Assembly (NCBI GenBank): GCA_023362775.1 | Contig: JALMGJ010000011.1 | Span: 20,138,001-20,202,000 of the forward strand | Reading direction: 5' to 3' | DNA from: Charina bottae | Lineage: Eukaryota; Chordata; Lepidosauria; Squamata; Charinaidae | DNA: 64,000 nt | Part shown: in pieces, positions 46,801 through 59,800 of the stretch | How positions within the stretch are numbered: the first letter of the stretch is position 1 | How the letters are laid out: every line of letters begins with the position of its first letter | Position numbers and translations under genes: made by a program | Notes under the pieces: generated by a model | What the model was told of the DNA's origin: nothing | Database searches by the model: none | What the model saw: only the letters and a program-made list of their open reading frames with translations

Positions 46801-48416
46801 CAGCATTGACCTCTGGCATGTATAAGATACAGTTGGTAAATCTGATTGTTCCTCTCTCAGTTCTGTTGGGTCATGTTTTACCTGACCTGGAACCAATTAA
46901 ATTATGCCCTCTGATGAAGCAAAATGCCAGTCCTTTGTAGAGTCCTCCTGTGTGCTAAGTGTCTGTTGATGTCAAGTCTGCACTAACAATCTGCTTTGTC
47001 TGTTAGATGATAACAAATGGATTCCGTCAGATGAACTTTTAGCTCCTGGCTGTCTCCTTCGCATTCTTCCCTTTGGCTGAAATGGTGGTTTTTAGTGATA
47101 AAGTTAATTTGTCAGTTGTCAGACAAGAGTAGGCAACACGGTCCTTCCCCCAGATGTCTTGGATTTTGGTTCCCCGTTGCCTTAGCCACCACAGCCTATG
47201 GCAAGGGATTGTGGGAATTGTAATCCAGAACATCTGGAGGGTAGTACCTCCCTCCTTTTGCTACAAACATTTACGTAGAAGCCAGATTTGCTGGGGTCAG
47301 TGGGATTCACTGTTAAGTAAGTGCATATAGGTTTCCAATTCCAGAGTTATTTTGCCTACCATCTTAAAATCATCTATGCAGTTAAGTAAAGGTAAAGGTT
47401 CCCCCCGCACATTTGTGCAGTTGTGTCCGACTCTAGGGGCCGGTGCTCATTTCCGTTTGTTAGCCAAAGAGCCAGCGTTGTCTGAAGACGCTTCCGCGGC
47501 CATGTGGCCGTCATGATGCGCACGGAACGCTGTTACCCACCCACCGAAGTGTTAATCTACTTGCATTTGCATGCTTTCAAATTGCTAGGTTGGCAAGAGC
47601 TCGGGCTAGTGCAGGAGCTCACTCCATCACGTGGGGCTAGGGATTCGAACCTCTGAACTTGCTATCTTCCGATCAACAAGCCTGGCGTCTTACCCGCTGA
47701 GCCACACACCCCCTCTATGCAGTTACAAGCAAATAAAAATGTTGTCCTCTCTATTTGCTTACCCCAGTTCTCTTTGGCTCCTGGTTTGATCATGTCAAAA
47801 GCTGGTTGGCCTACAAGAATGAGACAAAGTTTCTCCTCCTGGTCTATGATGAATTGCTGCAGGTAGATGACTATTTAAATATCTATATCTATCTTATTAT
47901 CTTCCTTCCTTCCTTCCTTCCTTCCTTCCTTCCTTCCTTGTTGCCCCACTCCAAGAGGTCTAGCTCTTCCTCATGATTTTCTGTCTTTAGGATCTACATG
48001 GCAGCATTCTTCGCATCTGTGAATTCCTAGGCAAGAATTTGGATCCTGCTGCAGTTGAGTCAGTGGTGGAAAACGCTTCCTTTGGGGTGATGAAGAACAA
48101 CAAGATGGTGAATTACAGCCTGGTTCCTGAAGATGTGATGGATCAAAAGATCAGCACCTTCCTCAGGAAAGGTAAAAACCAGAAAGCTTTGAGAAAATCT
48201 GTAGTTCAGTGAACTTCCAGAAGTTGGTATAGTATAAAACATAGGATCTCACCTTTTTCCTTCCCTTCCTTTGTAGGGATTTCTGGGGACTGGAAAACTC
48301 ATTTTACTGCAGAACAGAGTGCTGGTTTCTACCACCTCTACCAGGAAAATATGAATGGCCTAGAGATCAAATTTCCTTGGGATGAATTCCAGTGTGGAAG
48401 CCACCAGGAAACTTGA
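43812..48416 (+). CDS. SULT2B1-like: Cytosolic sulfotransferase B, SULT2 family, 6 exons
   Basis: Coding exons: 43812-43956, 45453-45661, 46086-46212, 47768-47862, 47991-48171, 48277-48416. Borders are GT/AG with matching phases, giving 298 aa. Motifs are canonical: TYPKSGTTW with Lys47, SSHLP with His102, TVRDPKDVCVS for 3'-phosphate binding, and RKGISGDWK near the C-terminus. The start is the ATG at 43812 in a strong context (A at -3, G at +4); the frame is open further upstream but holds no ATG. The C-terminus is about 10 residues longer than that of sulfotransferase A. Intron 1 holds a Penelope-like inverted repeat, and intron 3 a Sauria-type SINE with a 12-bp target duplication. The gene is in the same orientation as sulfotransferase A, on the other side of CA11. 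It is intact and probably functional; substrate not deducible. Confidence 0.93.
44452..44512 (-). ncRNA. Hammerhead-ribozyme-like motif in the left arm
   Basis: Exact mirror of the motif in the right arm, read on the minus strand (CTGAAGA at 44500-44494, GAAA at 44474-44471). Confidence 0.45.
45085..45145 (+). ncRNA. Hammerhead-ribozyme-like motif in the right arm
   Basis: CTGAAGA (45097-45103), a 7-bp stem II with loop GGAT (45105-45122), GAAA (45123-45126), a short CGTT, and outer CTCAG/CTGAG pairing for stem I. The order fits the type I hammerhead motifs described in Penelope-like elements. One extra A (45104) sits between CTGAAGA and stem II, so activity is uncertain. Confidence 0.45.
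47385..47713 (-). mobile_element. Sauria-type SINE in intron 3 of sulfotransferase B
   Basis: Complete in reverse orientation. 12-bp target duplication TCTATGCAGTTA at 47373-47384 and 47714-47725. Confidence 0.93.
47903..47939. repeat. (TTCC)n microsatellite
   Basis: Tetramer run in the 128-bp intron 4 of sulfotransferase B. Confidence 0.9.
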
Positions 48417-48797
48417 AGTTTTGGGTGGGGAGAATGTTGCAGTCCAAAAATGCCAATCTTTATGAACTAGAATATTATCTTTGATTCAATAGGCCCTACT
48501 CTTGTTAATTACAGTATAGGAATCCCAAGTCCTTGCAATATTTTGGATTTCTGGGCAGGTTCGTGCTTTGTGCCCTTAAGTCTCTACCATAACCAGAGGG
48601 CCAGTGTGTGAAGACAGTAGAAAACAGAAAAGTTAGAATTTTTCCTGAACTATGCAATCCCAGGTGGTAGCATTCCATATTTGAGTGTTGCTTCACAAGC
48701 AGCAAGAAAAAAATAATAATTTGGAAAAAGAGTTCTGTTTAGTTTTTCCTTCACATGCTACTTTTCTTCATGCAGGGATTTTGTTTTAAAATCATGG

Positions 48798-48803
48798 AAT
48801 AAA
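48798..48803 (+). promoter_or_regulatory. Candidate poly(A) signal of sulfotransferase B
   Basis: AATAAA lies 382 nt after the stop codon in otherwise unremarkable sequence, and is directly followed by another overlapping A-rich copy. A plausible end of the mRNA. Confidence 0.45.
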
Positions 48804-49357
48804 TAAAAACCAAAAGTTCTGTTTTGTTTTTCCATGACTCTTTTTTTCTACAAGACATTAATTATATTTTTTACAGTGTTATCCGCCTGTATTGTGGGTG
48901 TTTAAAAAAAAGCAGTTGCAAGTGAAATAGTAATAGCTTTCCTAACTGTCCACTAGATGGTGATGCTGATTTAAACATCAGATGGGAACAATGAGAGTCT
49001 GAGCCTATTTGTACAAATACAAAATAAATTTGGATTGGTTTCCATGGGCGTTTAACCACCAGGAATTCAAAGTGAGGGTGTAGGGCCCAATAATTTGGGG
49101 GCCCAATGGCAACAGGTGAGTCATAGCATTTGAATTGGGGCCTCCCAGGTCAATGTTCTTACTTTAAAAATATTTTTGATCAGGAGTTGGCTGCTGGGAA
49201 CATACCTGGTTATACATCGAGTTTTTTCTCTACAAATATGTTATCTCCTATGACAAATAATGCTTATTCTCAGTGTAATGAGGTACTTCCTAATTGAAAT
49301 TACAACATGGCATTTTTTTAAAATTAACACCTGGAAAAGAATCTGCTCAGACAAGCT

Positions 49358-49655
49358 AGGTAAAGGTTCCCCCACAGAGTCATGTCCGACTCTAGGGGCC
49401 GATGCTCATCTCTGTTTGTTAGCTGAAGAGCCAGCGCTGTCCAAAGACGCTTCCACGGTCATGTGGCCGGCATGACCGTCGCGGAACGCTGTTACCTACC
49501 CACCGAAGTGGTACCTATTCATCTACTTGCATTTGCATGCTTTCGAATTGCTAGGTTGGCAAGAGCTGGGGCGAGTGCAGGAGCTCACTACTGTCACTTG
49601 GCGCTTGGGTCTCGAACCACTGACAAGCCTGATCACAAACCTGGCGTCTTTCCTA
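49358..49655 (-). mobile_element. Sauria-type SINE, diverged
   Basis: Reverse orientation. AGTCGGACATGACT tail and body are clear; the tRNA-like head is degraded. Confidence 0.82.
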
Positions 49656-49762
49656 TTTACTCTCATGAGCTGTGAGATAACAAACTTCCAGCCCTAACCC
49701 CAGATTAGTTAATTATTTCCTTACTTTGTCTTAGCAGGAACCCAATACCTGCTAGACCAGTA

Positions 49763-49818
49763 TTTCTCAACCTTGGCAACTTTAAGCTGTGTGGACTTCA
49801 GCTCCCAGAATTCCCCAG
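49763..49818. mobile_element. Half of a foldback hAT MITE
   Basis: One terminus (CAGTATTTCTCAACC) and the GACTTCAGCTCCCAGAATTC arm only. Confidence 0.65.
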
Positions 49819-50060
49819 TTTTTCCAGGTTGGTGGGCTGGGAGATGGCCAGGAGCTTCACCCCACACCCTTCCTGGACTGTTTTTGGACAGAAGTTTACT
49901 AATCTTCCAGAAGACACGTAGACCGGTTTCCCAGTCCTCATGTCATTTGGGTTTCCAGAAAACCGATAGACCTGTATTCAGAAACAGCAATAACCTGAGT
50001 GACAGGTAACTGACATAGTGCAGCTTCTGTCACTTGGACCACTTGAAGGGTGGCCTAGAG

Positions 50061-50309
50061 CAGGGGTGGGGAACCTTTTTTCTGCCAAGGGCCATTTGGA
50101 TATTTATAACTGGGGACCGGGGGGGGTGGGGGTGGGGTTTCTGGGATTTCCGCGGACCGGGGGCCAATCACAAGCACTGGGGGGTGGGGCTTGCGGGCGG
50201 GAGCCAATTGCATGGAAGGGGTGGGGTTTGCGGGCAGGAGCCCCGCGGGCCTTAGGTGGGAGCCCCGCGGGCCTTATACGGCCTGTGGGCCTGACGTTGC
50301 CCACCCCTG
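50061..50309. mobile_element. hAT MITE of the CAGGGGTGGG family
   Basis: Target duplication GCCTAGAG at 50053-50060 and 50310-50317. Opposite orientation to the copies at 15743 and 20812. Confidence 0.93.
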
Positions 50310-51820
50310 GCCTAGAGCTTCCACCCCAGGCGCCCACTCACTCTCACCTAGGCCTGCCCCCTCGTCTGAAGAGTGTTGATAGTGCTTTTCCCCGGCAACT
50401 GATGCAGGGTGGAAGGGGAAAAAAAGCCAGGGAATCTACCAATGGTTGCCCTTAAATTGTCCTGCAGTAAAGCTATATGGATAGATCACTTGCAAGCCTC
50501 ATTACTGAGGGCAATTTAGAGTGTGGCCATCAGGGTAATGCAAATTACGCCGGCATATTTTTCTGCACACTGGAGGAATACACGCTAATGAGGCTGTGAA
50601 GAAGAGCCTTAAAGCCCCCTTTGTCTCAATCAGGCTGCTGAGTCCTAACATTAAAATTATTGCACTGGATCACTGTGTGGAAGTTGAACCTCTCAGACAG
50701 AAATCACAAGCCCTTTTTTTATAACAGAAATAACTCTGGAAGTTAGACAGTTTAACACAAAATAATTCTTGGTCTAAATAAAGAGGACAACCTTTTCCAT
50801 GCCTTATTCCTATACCTGCTGTATGTCATAATGAGTTTAATGGGGATTTGCTCCTGGTAATTGGGTATAAGATTGCATCCTGAGATAAAAATTGCACTGG
50901 GAATTTAGGAATATCTTGCTCATTCCCTATTCTAAGGCTCCACAGTCCTAACCATAGCCTTGTATCTTTTGGATAAATTTGTCAGTTCTGGTTTCACTCT
51001 GATTCTCCTTTTTTTCAGTCGTATGTTTATTCTTCTCGGTTTCTGCATCTTTCTGATTTCTTTTCTCAATGCACATTTTTGGATACATTTTTGCAAACAG
51101 TTTTCCCTTGTAAAAATGCGGTTTGCATAATATTTCCCCAAATATGCCTGTGTGTGTGTGTATATGTTTGTTTACAAATGTGCACATTTTTGAATGCTGC
51201 TTTCAGACAGGAGAACTCTATTACAAAATTTACAAAAAGGTGTGAGTGACTGTGCTGGCGCATTAATTTGAAAGTGCAGATTAGGTAAATTAAATTAAAA
51301 TGCAAAGTCAATAAATCCTTCTGTCCCTAATGTTTTCTATGCAACTCTAGGATCTAAAGGCAGTTGTCTCCTGAAGCAACTAATTATAGAGCAATGTACT
51401 CCAGGCCCATCCTCGCCTCCCTGTTAACACATACATTTTCTCTGAATGTTTACTGATGGTCCACATTATGTTCATACTTTTCTTTCTTCCTTTGCGTCCT
51501 TCACATTTAACAGGGACAACACAATGAACCCCTAGGGATGGGATCAGCCTGGCACCCATTGGCCACTTTAGGAGGGCCCCCTCTGGTCCTTGCTGAGCAG
51601 AGCCTCCCAGGACACCCTGGTCCTCTCCTTGCATCCATCAGATGTTTGAAACTGTTCCCTGACTTGGAGAACTAGGTCAGCCTGAACAACCACAGTGGTG
51701 GTGGTGGTATGGGGGAAGAGAATGCTGCATGGTGAAATGGGAGAGAGAGAGGGGGATCTCTGCTTCTTCAGTGTGCATCTCTCCCCAATTTTGTTTCCTG
51801 TTCGGGAAGCTTTTAAATAT
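50310..51820. other. No gene seen
   Basis: AT-leaning sequence without recognisable exons; a short TG run is at 51150-51162. Confidence 0.4.
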
Positions 51821-51996
51821 AGTTGGTTGTTGTGGGTTTTCCGGGCTGTGTGGCCGCGTTCTGGCAGTTTTTGTTCCTAACGTTTCGCCAGTAGCTGTGG
51901 CTGGCGTCTTCAGAGGACAGGAGCACAGCTAGAAGATTCTCTCTGTGCCCAAGTGAAGGGTGTGTGTTCCTGCTGGTGTTTATAGCTGCCTTCAAC
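51821..51996 (-). mobile_element. Penelope-like element fragment, second family
   Basis: On the minus strand, CTGAAGA (51913-51907), a GCCAG/CTGGC stem and GAAACGTT recall the hammerhead-like motif at 45085. A tail-like end (AGCCCGGAAAACCCACAAC) follows. It is flanked by TATAGTTG and its inverse CAACTATA. Confidence 0.5.
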
Positions 51997-52135
51997 TATA
52001 CATTTTAAATATAGGTTTAGAGCTTTTCTGGAATAGCCCCAAAGTGTTTTCCTGCTGTTCTCCATGCAAGAGTGCATCTGATAGGTTTGCATGCACAGGC
52101 AAAACCCCATTCTTGACAAAATCACCCTCTAGGCC

Positions 52136-52213
52136 AGTGGCTGCAAGGCTGGCTGGGGAATTCTGGGAGTTGAAGTCCACCCATCTTGAAGTCCCCAAGG
52201 TTGAGAAACACTG
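52136..52213. mobile_element. Half of a foldback hAT MITE
   Basis: Only the arm GAATTCTGGGAGTTGAAGTC and terminus GGTTGAGAAACACTG remain. Confidence 0.65.
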
Positions 52214-53865
52214 CTGTAGGCTTTCTGGACAGCCAGGTTGTCCAGGCAGAGTAGGAAAAATGTGAGGTTTTTGCTTAGCTTAACTGTACTGGAAACGTTG
52301 GGACCTCCAGTAAGCACCCAATGAAGCATTTAATGTCTATTGAATCCATTTGAATAGAACTTGATGTTCATAATCGTTATTTATGGATAAGGATTTCTCC
52401 CAAATGTTTATGTGTCCATATGCCTATTTAGCTCAGTAGGATTCGGGGCAGGAAATTTTATTCCATCAACTCAATTCTAAGTAGGAAAGCGACCCAATGA
52501 GTTGGGATTGCGGTGGATGTTGCTTAACTGTAAAACCTTTAAAATTGTTTTAATGATCTGTGCACTGTATCAGCAATACTAAAAAGGAAGCGAGTTAAAT
52601 CAGAAAAAATTCTAAGCACTCCCACCTTCACCAGCCACACTCAGGAGGGATATCAAGTTGTTTCTTGTTATGACTTCAGTTCTTTGAATCAAGCAACCAG
52701 GACAAATTTTCTAACCTTTTATTATCAAGAAATGCCATCCAGCTCAAAGGGAATTCTTTATATGGAACATTTTTCTGTCAGTCTTACATTCCAAAACCAC
52801 TGCATTTCTCAAGGGTTTCAATTTAGCTTTAGTTCAATTGTATTATTTAGAGCAGAATGTATGATATCAAGGTGATGGGAAAGGTCAAACCTATTTGAAA
52901 TTTTAGTGGTTCTTGACACCACAGTGTCTGAGAACTTCTCTTTTATGGGCATGTAGTAACTTGCCATGTTTAAAATATCTTTTGACACAATACAGCTTTT
53001 TTAAAGGCACAGTACATTTAAACCATTAACTACTTTGATATTTTTTGTTTTCAGGGGCTCACAGGAAGAGTTACTGTCAGGACTGGTTGTTGACTAATTT
53101 AGACATCACCCTTGAAGAGTGCCAAACTCATGACCAAAAGAAATCGGACTATCAGCTGATATCAGTTGATAGTGGGGTCCCCTCTGAATGTAGCGGTGAA
53201 AAAGACTTGCCCCAAAATACTGGGTTTTGACAGCTGACAAAGACTGATGCTTTAGCTGTCTGTCAAAACTGAACTTCACCTCTGCCCCAGCCCAATCATA
53301 CCTTAAGGAGAATGATTGGTGAATGTCTTCCCACTGGCTGGTGGGAGGGGAGAGAAGCCCCTCCCAGGGGACTCTTCCAATCTCTATCCCCCTATGTGGT
53401 ATATAAAGATAGCATTATTTGCTGGCATTGTCCCCGTGGCAGGATAGGGCCTGCTTGGGAAGTTGAAATGTTCTGCTGGGATAATCTCCTGCTGGCTCAG
53501 AAGCTGGTGGATGGTGCTTTAACCTAGTCGCAAGGAAGAACCCTCCGTCTTTGTTCCAGTTTAGGCAGCTTCTCATGCCCAAATATTTTCCATTAATCCC
53601 TCCAAAATCAAGTTTCTAGTTCAGCTGAGTTCCTCCGTCTTGCGAAGGGGGGATAACGCTCTCATCCCCCAGGTCTGTCAGAAGGATGAACGAAGGGTCA
53701 TCACTATGCAGAACTAAAACTTTAAAATCAAAACGGGATCCGTTCCAGTTTAGGCTCAGCTTTTTATACCCAAGGGTTGGACGGTGCGTAAAACTAGGGA
53801 TTTTCTACGCATTCAGTCCACTTCCTACCTGTTTCTTCAGCCCGGCTTTCCACTACCTCTCTGGT
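52214..53865. other. 3' flank of NTN5, no further gene seen
   Basis: May include the NTN5 3' UTR. A 61-codon frame at 53045-53230 follows a TTTTCAG but has no recognisable product. Confidence 0.35.
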
Positions 53866-56800
53866 TCAGATGCCCCAGCATTTTCCGCGTCTGCTTTGCT
53901 GCTGAAAACTCCGCAACTTGTGTGCCCAAGCATCCCTCCAGGGCAGGGCCAGGCTGTTTTTGTCAAGGATTAGCCGGGCAGGGTCAGGTGACTCGTCATC
54001 GTTGCCAATGATAAGGTACGATTTGCCCACTTGGAGGTGTAGGCACCGGCACGCCAAATCTTGTTCCGGGACCCACAGCGGCTGCTCTCCCCGACGGATG
54101 GGCACATGACGCTGGCGGTAGACAGTGAGGACTGAGGCTGTAAATTGCCACCATGTCCCAGACTTCTCTATGGCCGACAGCTGGGCACGGAGAACTGCCA
54201 TCAGCATTGTGAAGGTTACCAAAAGAGAGGAAGAAACCTATCAGGAAGTGAACTGTTATATGATCCTGCCCTATGTCTGGAGTTATGATATCACTCCTTT
54301 CACAAGGTCTCTTTCCTTCCCACCCCTTCAGCATTACCATCTACTGTTCCAGTTTCCAACCCCATGCTGTCATCACCAGGCGCGTCATCCCCTGGAAGAG
54401 CAGCATTTCCCAGAAAGCTGGTGCTTTAACAGAGGATGTATCAGGGGGCCACAGCCTCACTTTTTGCAAGAAGACTACTGATTTCATATGTTCCCTTTTT
54501 TGAAACTATATTCCCTGGATTGATTGTGTGGGAGGGGCATGTTATAACACCACTTCCTGGTTTACCACTCCAGTTGCTTTTTTTTATCACAGGTTCATAA
54601 GCAATGAAATAGTGGGCAGGGAAATGAGATATGGTGCATCAGTTGGGTGTACAAGTAGTCCTTGCTTAACGACCACAATTGGGACTGGCAACTCCGTCGC
54701 TAAGTGATGTGGTCATTAAGCAAGACATCACTCGACCGTGATGGATTTATGACCTCAATTCTGCCACGGTTGTTAAGCGAATCACCCACAGTCGTTAAGC
54801 GAGACATCACGTGACTGTGACTTGCAATTTTACTGCTGGCTTCTCCGTTGACTCTGCTTGTCGGAATCCGGCTGTGAAGCATGCAAATGGTGATCATATG
54901 ACCACAGAATGCTGCAACAGTCATAAACACCTGCTGGTTGTGAAGCACCCAAATCTCGATCACGTGATTGCGGGGACGCTATGACGGTTGTAAATGCGAG
55001 GACTGGTCATAAAGTTACTTTTCCAGCGCTGTCGTAACTTTGAATGGTTGCTAAACAGGGCAGTCATTAAGCGAGGAGTGCCTGTAGTGCTTAAGGTGGT
55101 TGGATTGGGGAGCCCCAGGTTCAAATCTAGCCTCAGCTGTGGAAGCTGACTGGATGACTTTGGGCCAATACTATGTCTCAGCAGAGTTTACCCCATGGGT
55201 TGTTTTCATGGGAAAAAACTGCAGAAGAGAATATGTGCCTTGAGCTCCTGCGGGAAAAGGTAGAATATCAAACAAATAATAAACATTACCGTAATCCTTC
55301 TTGCAATAGTTCCTCAAGTTCATGTGGACACGTCTTTGTGGTGGTGTACAATGACTCTGACATTCAGTACCTGGTGAACAAACAGGGTAGATAAGAGAGG
55401 TAAATCATTCTCCTGGGCAATATCTGACAGCGGTTAAGACCTATTATTTGTCTCACATATTATTTTCACCAGAACGGATTGGGCAACCTGTCGCTCTCCT
55501 AGTATCTCAGGTAGAATCAAGTGCTGTCTGGAGCTTATGGGAGTTGTCCCCAAAATTTTGAAAGCACCTATCCCTGAATTAGCTTCCAAGTGTGTCGCCT
55601 TGCAGCAAGACACAGCACCGTTTCCCTTCCACAGTTCCTCTCACCAGTTCTCAGGTTGACTGTCAGCCCCACTAGGTAGACCAGACCAGGAAATCAACTC
55701 CGCTGGATGGCTAAAACTATTTTATTGAGATTGGCTATAACAGAATCTTGCGAGTCTGATTGTGCTGTACCTCCTCCCACTTCTTATACTCCCGTGAATT
55801 AGGGAGGTGTTTGTTTGAGCTGCTTCTGAATGTTATAGGGACGTTCTGGACTTAAAGAATGCTTTAGCCTCTTTTGTTTGGCAACAGAGCCGGCATACCT
55901 CTGTGAACATCATCGCAAAGAAGCAGCAAAGAACATCATGGGCCAATCAATGTTCTCCTTTACTATCTACATGAAACCACTGGGTAAGATCATCAGTCAA
56001 CTATGGAGCCAAGTATTATCAATACACCAGCGATATCCCATTGTATGTCTCCACCCTAGGCCAGCAGTGATACTGTTAAGGTCCTTTCCCAGTGTTTGGA
56101 GGCTGTGAGGGTCTGGTTAGGGAAGAACAGGCTTCAACTCAACCCCAGCAAGATTGAATGGCTGTGGATTTTGGGTTCCCCGACTCTGAGGACTCTCCAC
56201 CTTTGGCCCTAGATGGGTTTACACTCCCCCAGACAGAACTGGTGTGCAGTTTGGAGGTCGTCTTGGTCCCTTGGTCCCTGTTGGAAGAGCAGGTGGCAGC
56301 CGTGGCTGGAAGGGCCTTTGCACAAATTTGCCTTGTATGTCAATTGCACTATTCCTGGACTGGAAGGCCCTATGCACTTCCTGCCCTAGTTACCTCCTGT
56401 CTAGACTACTGTAATGCACTGTACATGGGGCTGCTCCTGAAAACCACACAGAAGCTGCAATTGGTCTACAATTCAGTGACATATGTAGTTGTGGATGCAC
56501 CTTGGTACAACATTGCTTTGTCTGCTGGCTCTCTCAAAGCTTCCTGGTACAATCAAGGTGCTGGTTATCACAAAATTGTTCATGGTACATGAGGAATCAC
56601 CTACAGTTGTCTGTGCTTATCCCATGAGATCTGGCAGGGTGGATATGCTTGAGGTCCCTTCCATGACTTAATGTCACCAGGTGGGACCCAGGGGACATGG
56701 CTTCTCTGTTGCAGCACCTATGGGCCATCTTTCTCACAGAGGTTCGGATGGCCCCATCCCTTTTGTCCTTCCACAAGGCTCTATGGGATTGGCTCTTCCC

Positions 56801-59800
56801 CCAAGCATTGGGCCAGGCCTTTGAATGAGATATGTGTTAGTTAGCCTTGGTTGCTTCTGCTATTATTGTTATTTCTGTATCCTGTTGTTTTTTATATTCT
56901 GGTGGTTTATGATATATTATTTTATATTTTACTTTGCTTTTAATTCCTTGTACTCAAGTTTCTTTGAATTGTAAGTCACCCATGGTTGCTCTTGAGAACT
57001 GGGTGACCATATAAAACTAATAAATAAGTAAAAATAAATAAATACATCTGCACAGATCAAGCCCCATTGAGTTTTAATGTGGAGCCAACTGGCCAGTATG
57101 CCTTTTTTCTGGTTACGTGCAAAAATAAGTAAAATAAAATCTGAGCAGTTGTTACAAAGGGGGAGCTGTGAAGCTGTCAACCCCCTTTCCCTTTTCCAGA
57201 CCGATGAAGATCATGCTGCATCAGTTGAAGCCCAAGAACTGGAAGGCTGTCTGAAACAGAAATTCCTATCAGTTGTAAACCAGGTTGCCCACAAACTCTG
57301 TGCAGTTTCATTCTTGCAAATAGAATGATATTTTCCCCCAATTCCGGATATACCACAGCTGAGCCAGAGATAAATCACTTCACCTGGTGAACACAGGCAA
57401 CTGAGTGAGAACAGAACAGTCTGGAAATGAGTCTAGAAATGTGCAAAGATCCTGTGTGGATGGATCAAAAGCCAAGTTTCATTTAAGTCAGGAGCTTTTT
57501 TTCAGAGCCAAAGTAAAACTCTTCAAGATACCTGACAATTATACAGTGCCTCTAAGAAGAATGCTTTTCTCCTCTCCCTAAGCAAAGTCGGGTTGCAAAA
57601 TTTGTTATGGGAGATGAAAAGGGCTCCATTTCCAAAGATGTGGCTTTCCAATCTTTTTAAAGGGAAAATTGATTTCCTTGGAAAAAATTAAATAATATTT
57701 ACACCCTCTCTTCTCACCTGCATTCCATTCCTGCGGTGGGATTACTGTAGTTGTCATCTCTTCCTGAATTCCTAAGGGATGTAAGATGTAGAGTAATGGA
57801 TTTGGTATCTTCCCCAAGAAAAGAGACATTTTCAGGCCTGAATAAATGAGTTCTATCTGCATATTTGGATAAATGTGTTTGGGCATCGGTGTCTCTGCCT
57901 CGGCTTGAAAAAAGAAAAGTACAAGATGTTATACAGATTGAGGAGGGCCACACCCTAATCACTGCCACTCTTTCCCCCAATTCTGTTGGAGTTTCCATGA
58001 TTTCACTAAGGATTGTTCACCACCTTCCCAAGCTGATCTTCGTAGTAGTCAGCCCACAGGAAAAGGCATAATACCAGTCCAAATGGTTACAGTAGACTTG
58101 AGCCTTCTCTCATCTTCCAGAAATTTTTGCAGCAAATTCCCACCCCAGACTGGTGCTTTTGAAAATGATATCGCCAGAAGCTCAGAGCGGGCCTGCCCAG
58201 CTTCCATTACATCAGTGCACTAGAGATTGCTATGCCCTCTGATTGCCTCCTTCAGTATCCCTTGTAAGAAAGATCAAGGGTTTACTGGAAGACATGACCT
58301 CACTTCCTGATTTAAAATTGGGAAACAATACTTTCCAGTCCTATGGCTATGCTGGAAGGATGAGTGGGATGAATTTCCCATTCATCATGATTCTATGTCC
58401 ACGCTGAAAAAAAATATGGTTATTTTTGTAGGAATTCTGGGATGGTAGTACCAGAACTCCATGCAGCTTCTTATTAGTATGTAGCAGAGTAGAAGCATTC
58501 CCATAAACTTGCACAAGGCTTAATCAGTTCAAAACACAAAATAAACACACTTCACACGTTAATGTAAAGTTACATTAAAAAAAAGAGTTTACAATTTTAT
58601 TGTAACTCACAGTTCCTTAGTAGAAACTGTCCATGCGTGCAAGCAATTAGTTCTGACGTGAACCACATGCTTCCAATGCGGCCCACCTGGATGGAAGTAT
58701 GATCAACATGAGGCAGCAGCCATGGCTGCCATGCTCCTTGGTAGGAGATTCGAGCAGAAAGAGGAAAGAGAAGGGAACAGGAAACAGGAAACCGGGATTC
58801 AGCCCCTCCCACACACAGCAAGTGAGATCAGGTTACAGCAGAGGATGTCTGTGTGTGAGATGTGCTTGGTTGAAACCCGATCTCTAACAATTTTATGGTT
58901 TGTGTTTGTGTGTGTACGGAACAAAATATGTATGGATATTACTTTGTGGAAGTGAATAGAATCAAAGGAATGGTGGCTTCTCTACTGATTTTTTTGTTAA
59001 GAAAAATGTAATTTTGCATCAGAGAGCAAATATAGACAAGGAGAGCATGAGACAAATTCAAGGCACGTGGAATGATGAATGGTTATTATCCATGATGGAA
59101 CTTCCATCTTCAGAGGCAGCCTACCTGTGAACTGCAGCTTTCTAATTTTAATTAAAAATATATAATATAACTCTCTGCCATTCCTCCCAGGCACTTAGTT
59201 AGTAGCCCAACTGGGTTTTATGCGGGAGAGGAGAGAGGTTCCCAGTGGTGTCTCTTCCCAGACTGCTGGTCCAAACACCAAGGGCCTCCATGGGGACAGG
59301 GGTCAAAAAAGTCAAGATGGCAGCCTTGACTGTGCGATTGACCCTCTGGCTCTTTTTTAGGTGTGTTGCGTGGCCCTGCTAACAACGCTGCAATTTATTT
59401 ATTTATTTATCCATCCATCCAACTTCTATCACCGCCCATCTCCCCCCACAAGGGGGACTCTGGGCGGTTTACAACAAATGTAGTAATTAAAAACATATAA
59501 AATACAATATAACAACACTAAAAAATAAATTAGATATAAATATATAAAATCCAAGAGGCTACGAGGTTATATTTAAAAGAACTCTATGGCACAAGCCAAC
59601 CCCAAGAGGAGCTATTACCCTTCCCATCCCAAGCAATGCTACACAATGGTTTTAATGGAGTTTCCCTGAAGCCTCTGGTTAGCAAATGTAACAAAAAGGA
59701 AACTAGGTTTAATAGGTCCTTGGCTTCATTCATCACAGCTCTTCTTCCCCATTGACCCAAGGGGCAGAGGAGGTGTTAAGGTCCCTTTCCACCACTTGGT

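Noticed and set aside
53045..53230. Possible exon after TTTTCAG
   Set aside because: No downstream donor, no partner exon and no recognisable sequence.
54194..54240. Non-canonical splice acceptor (AA instead of AG) or frameshift before the last NTN5 exon
   Set aside because: Starting the exon at 54194 uses a normal AG, keeps the phase with the exon at 55290-55370, and gives the same spacing between the DY and WW residues as in other netrins.
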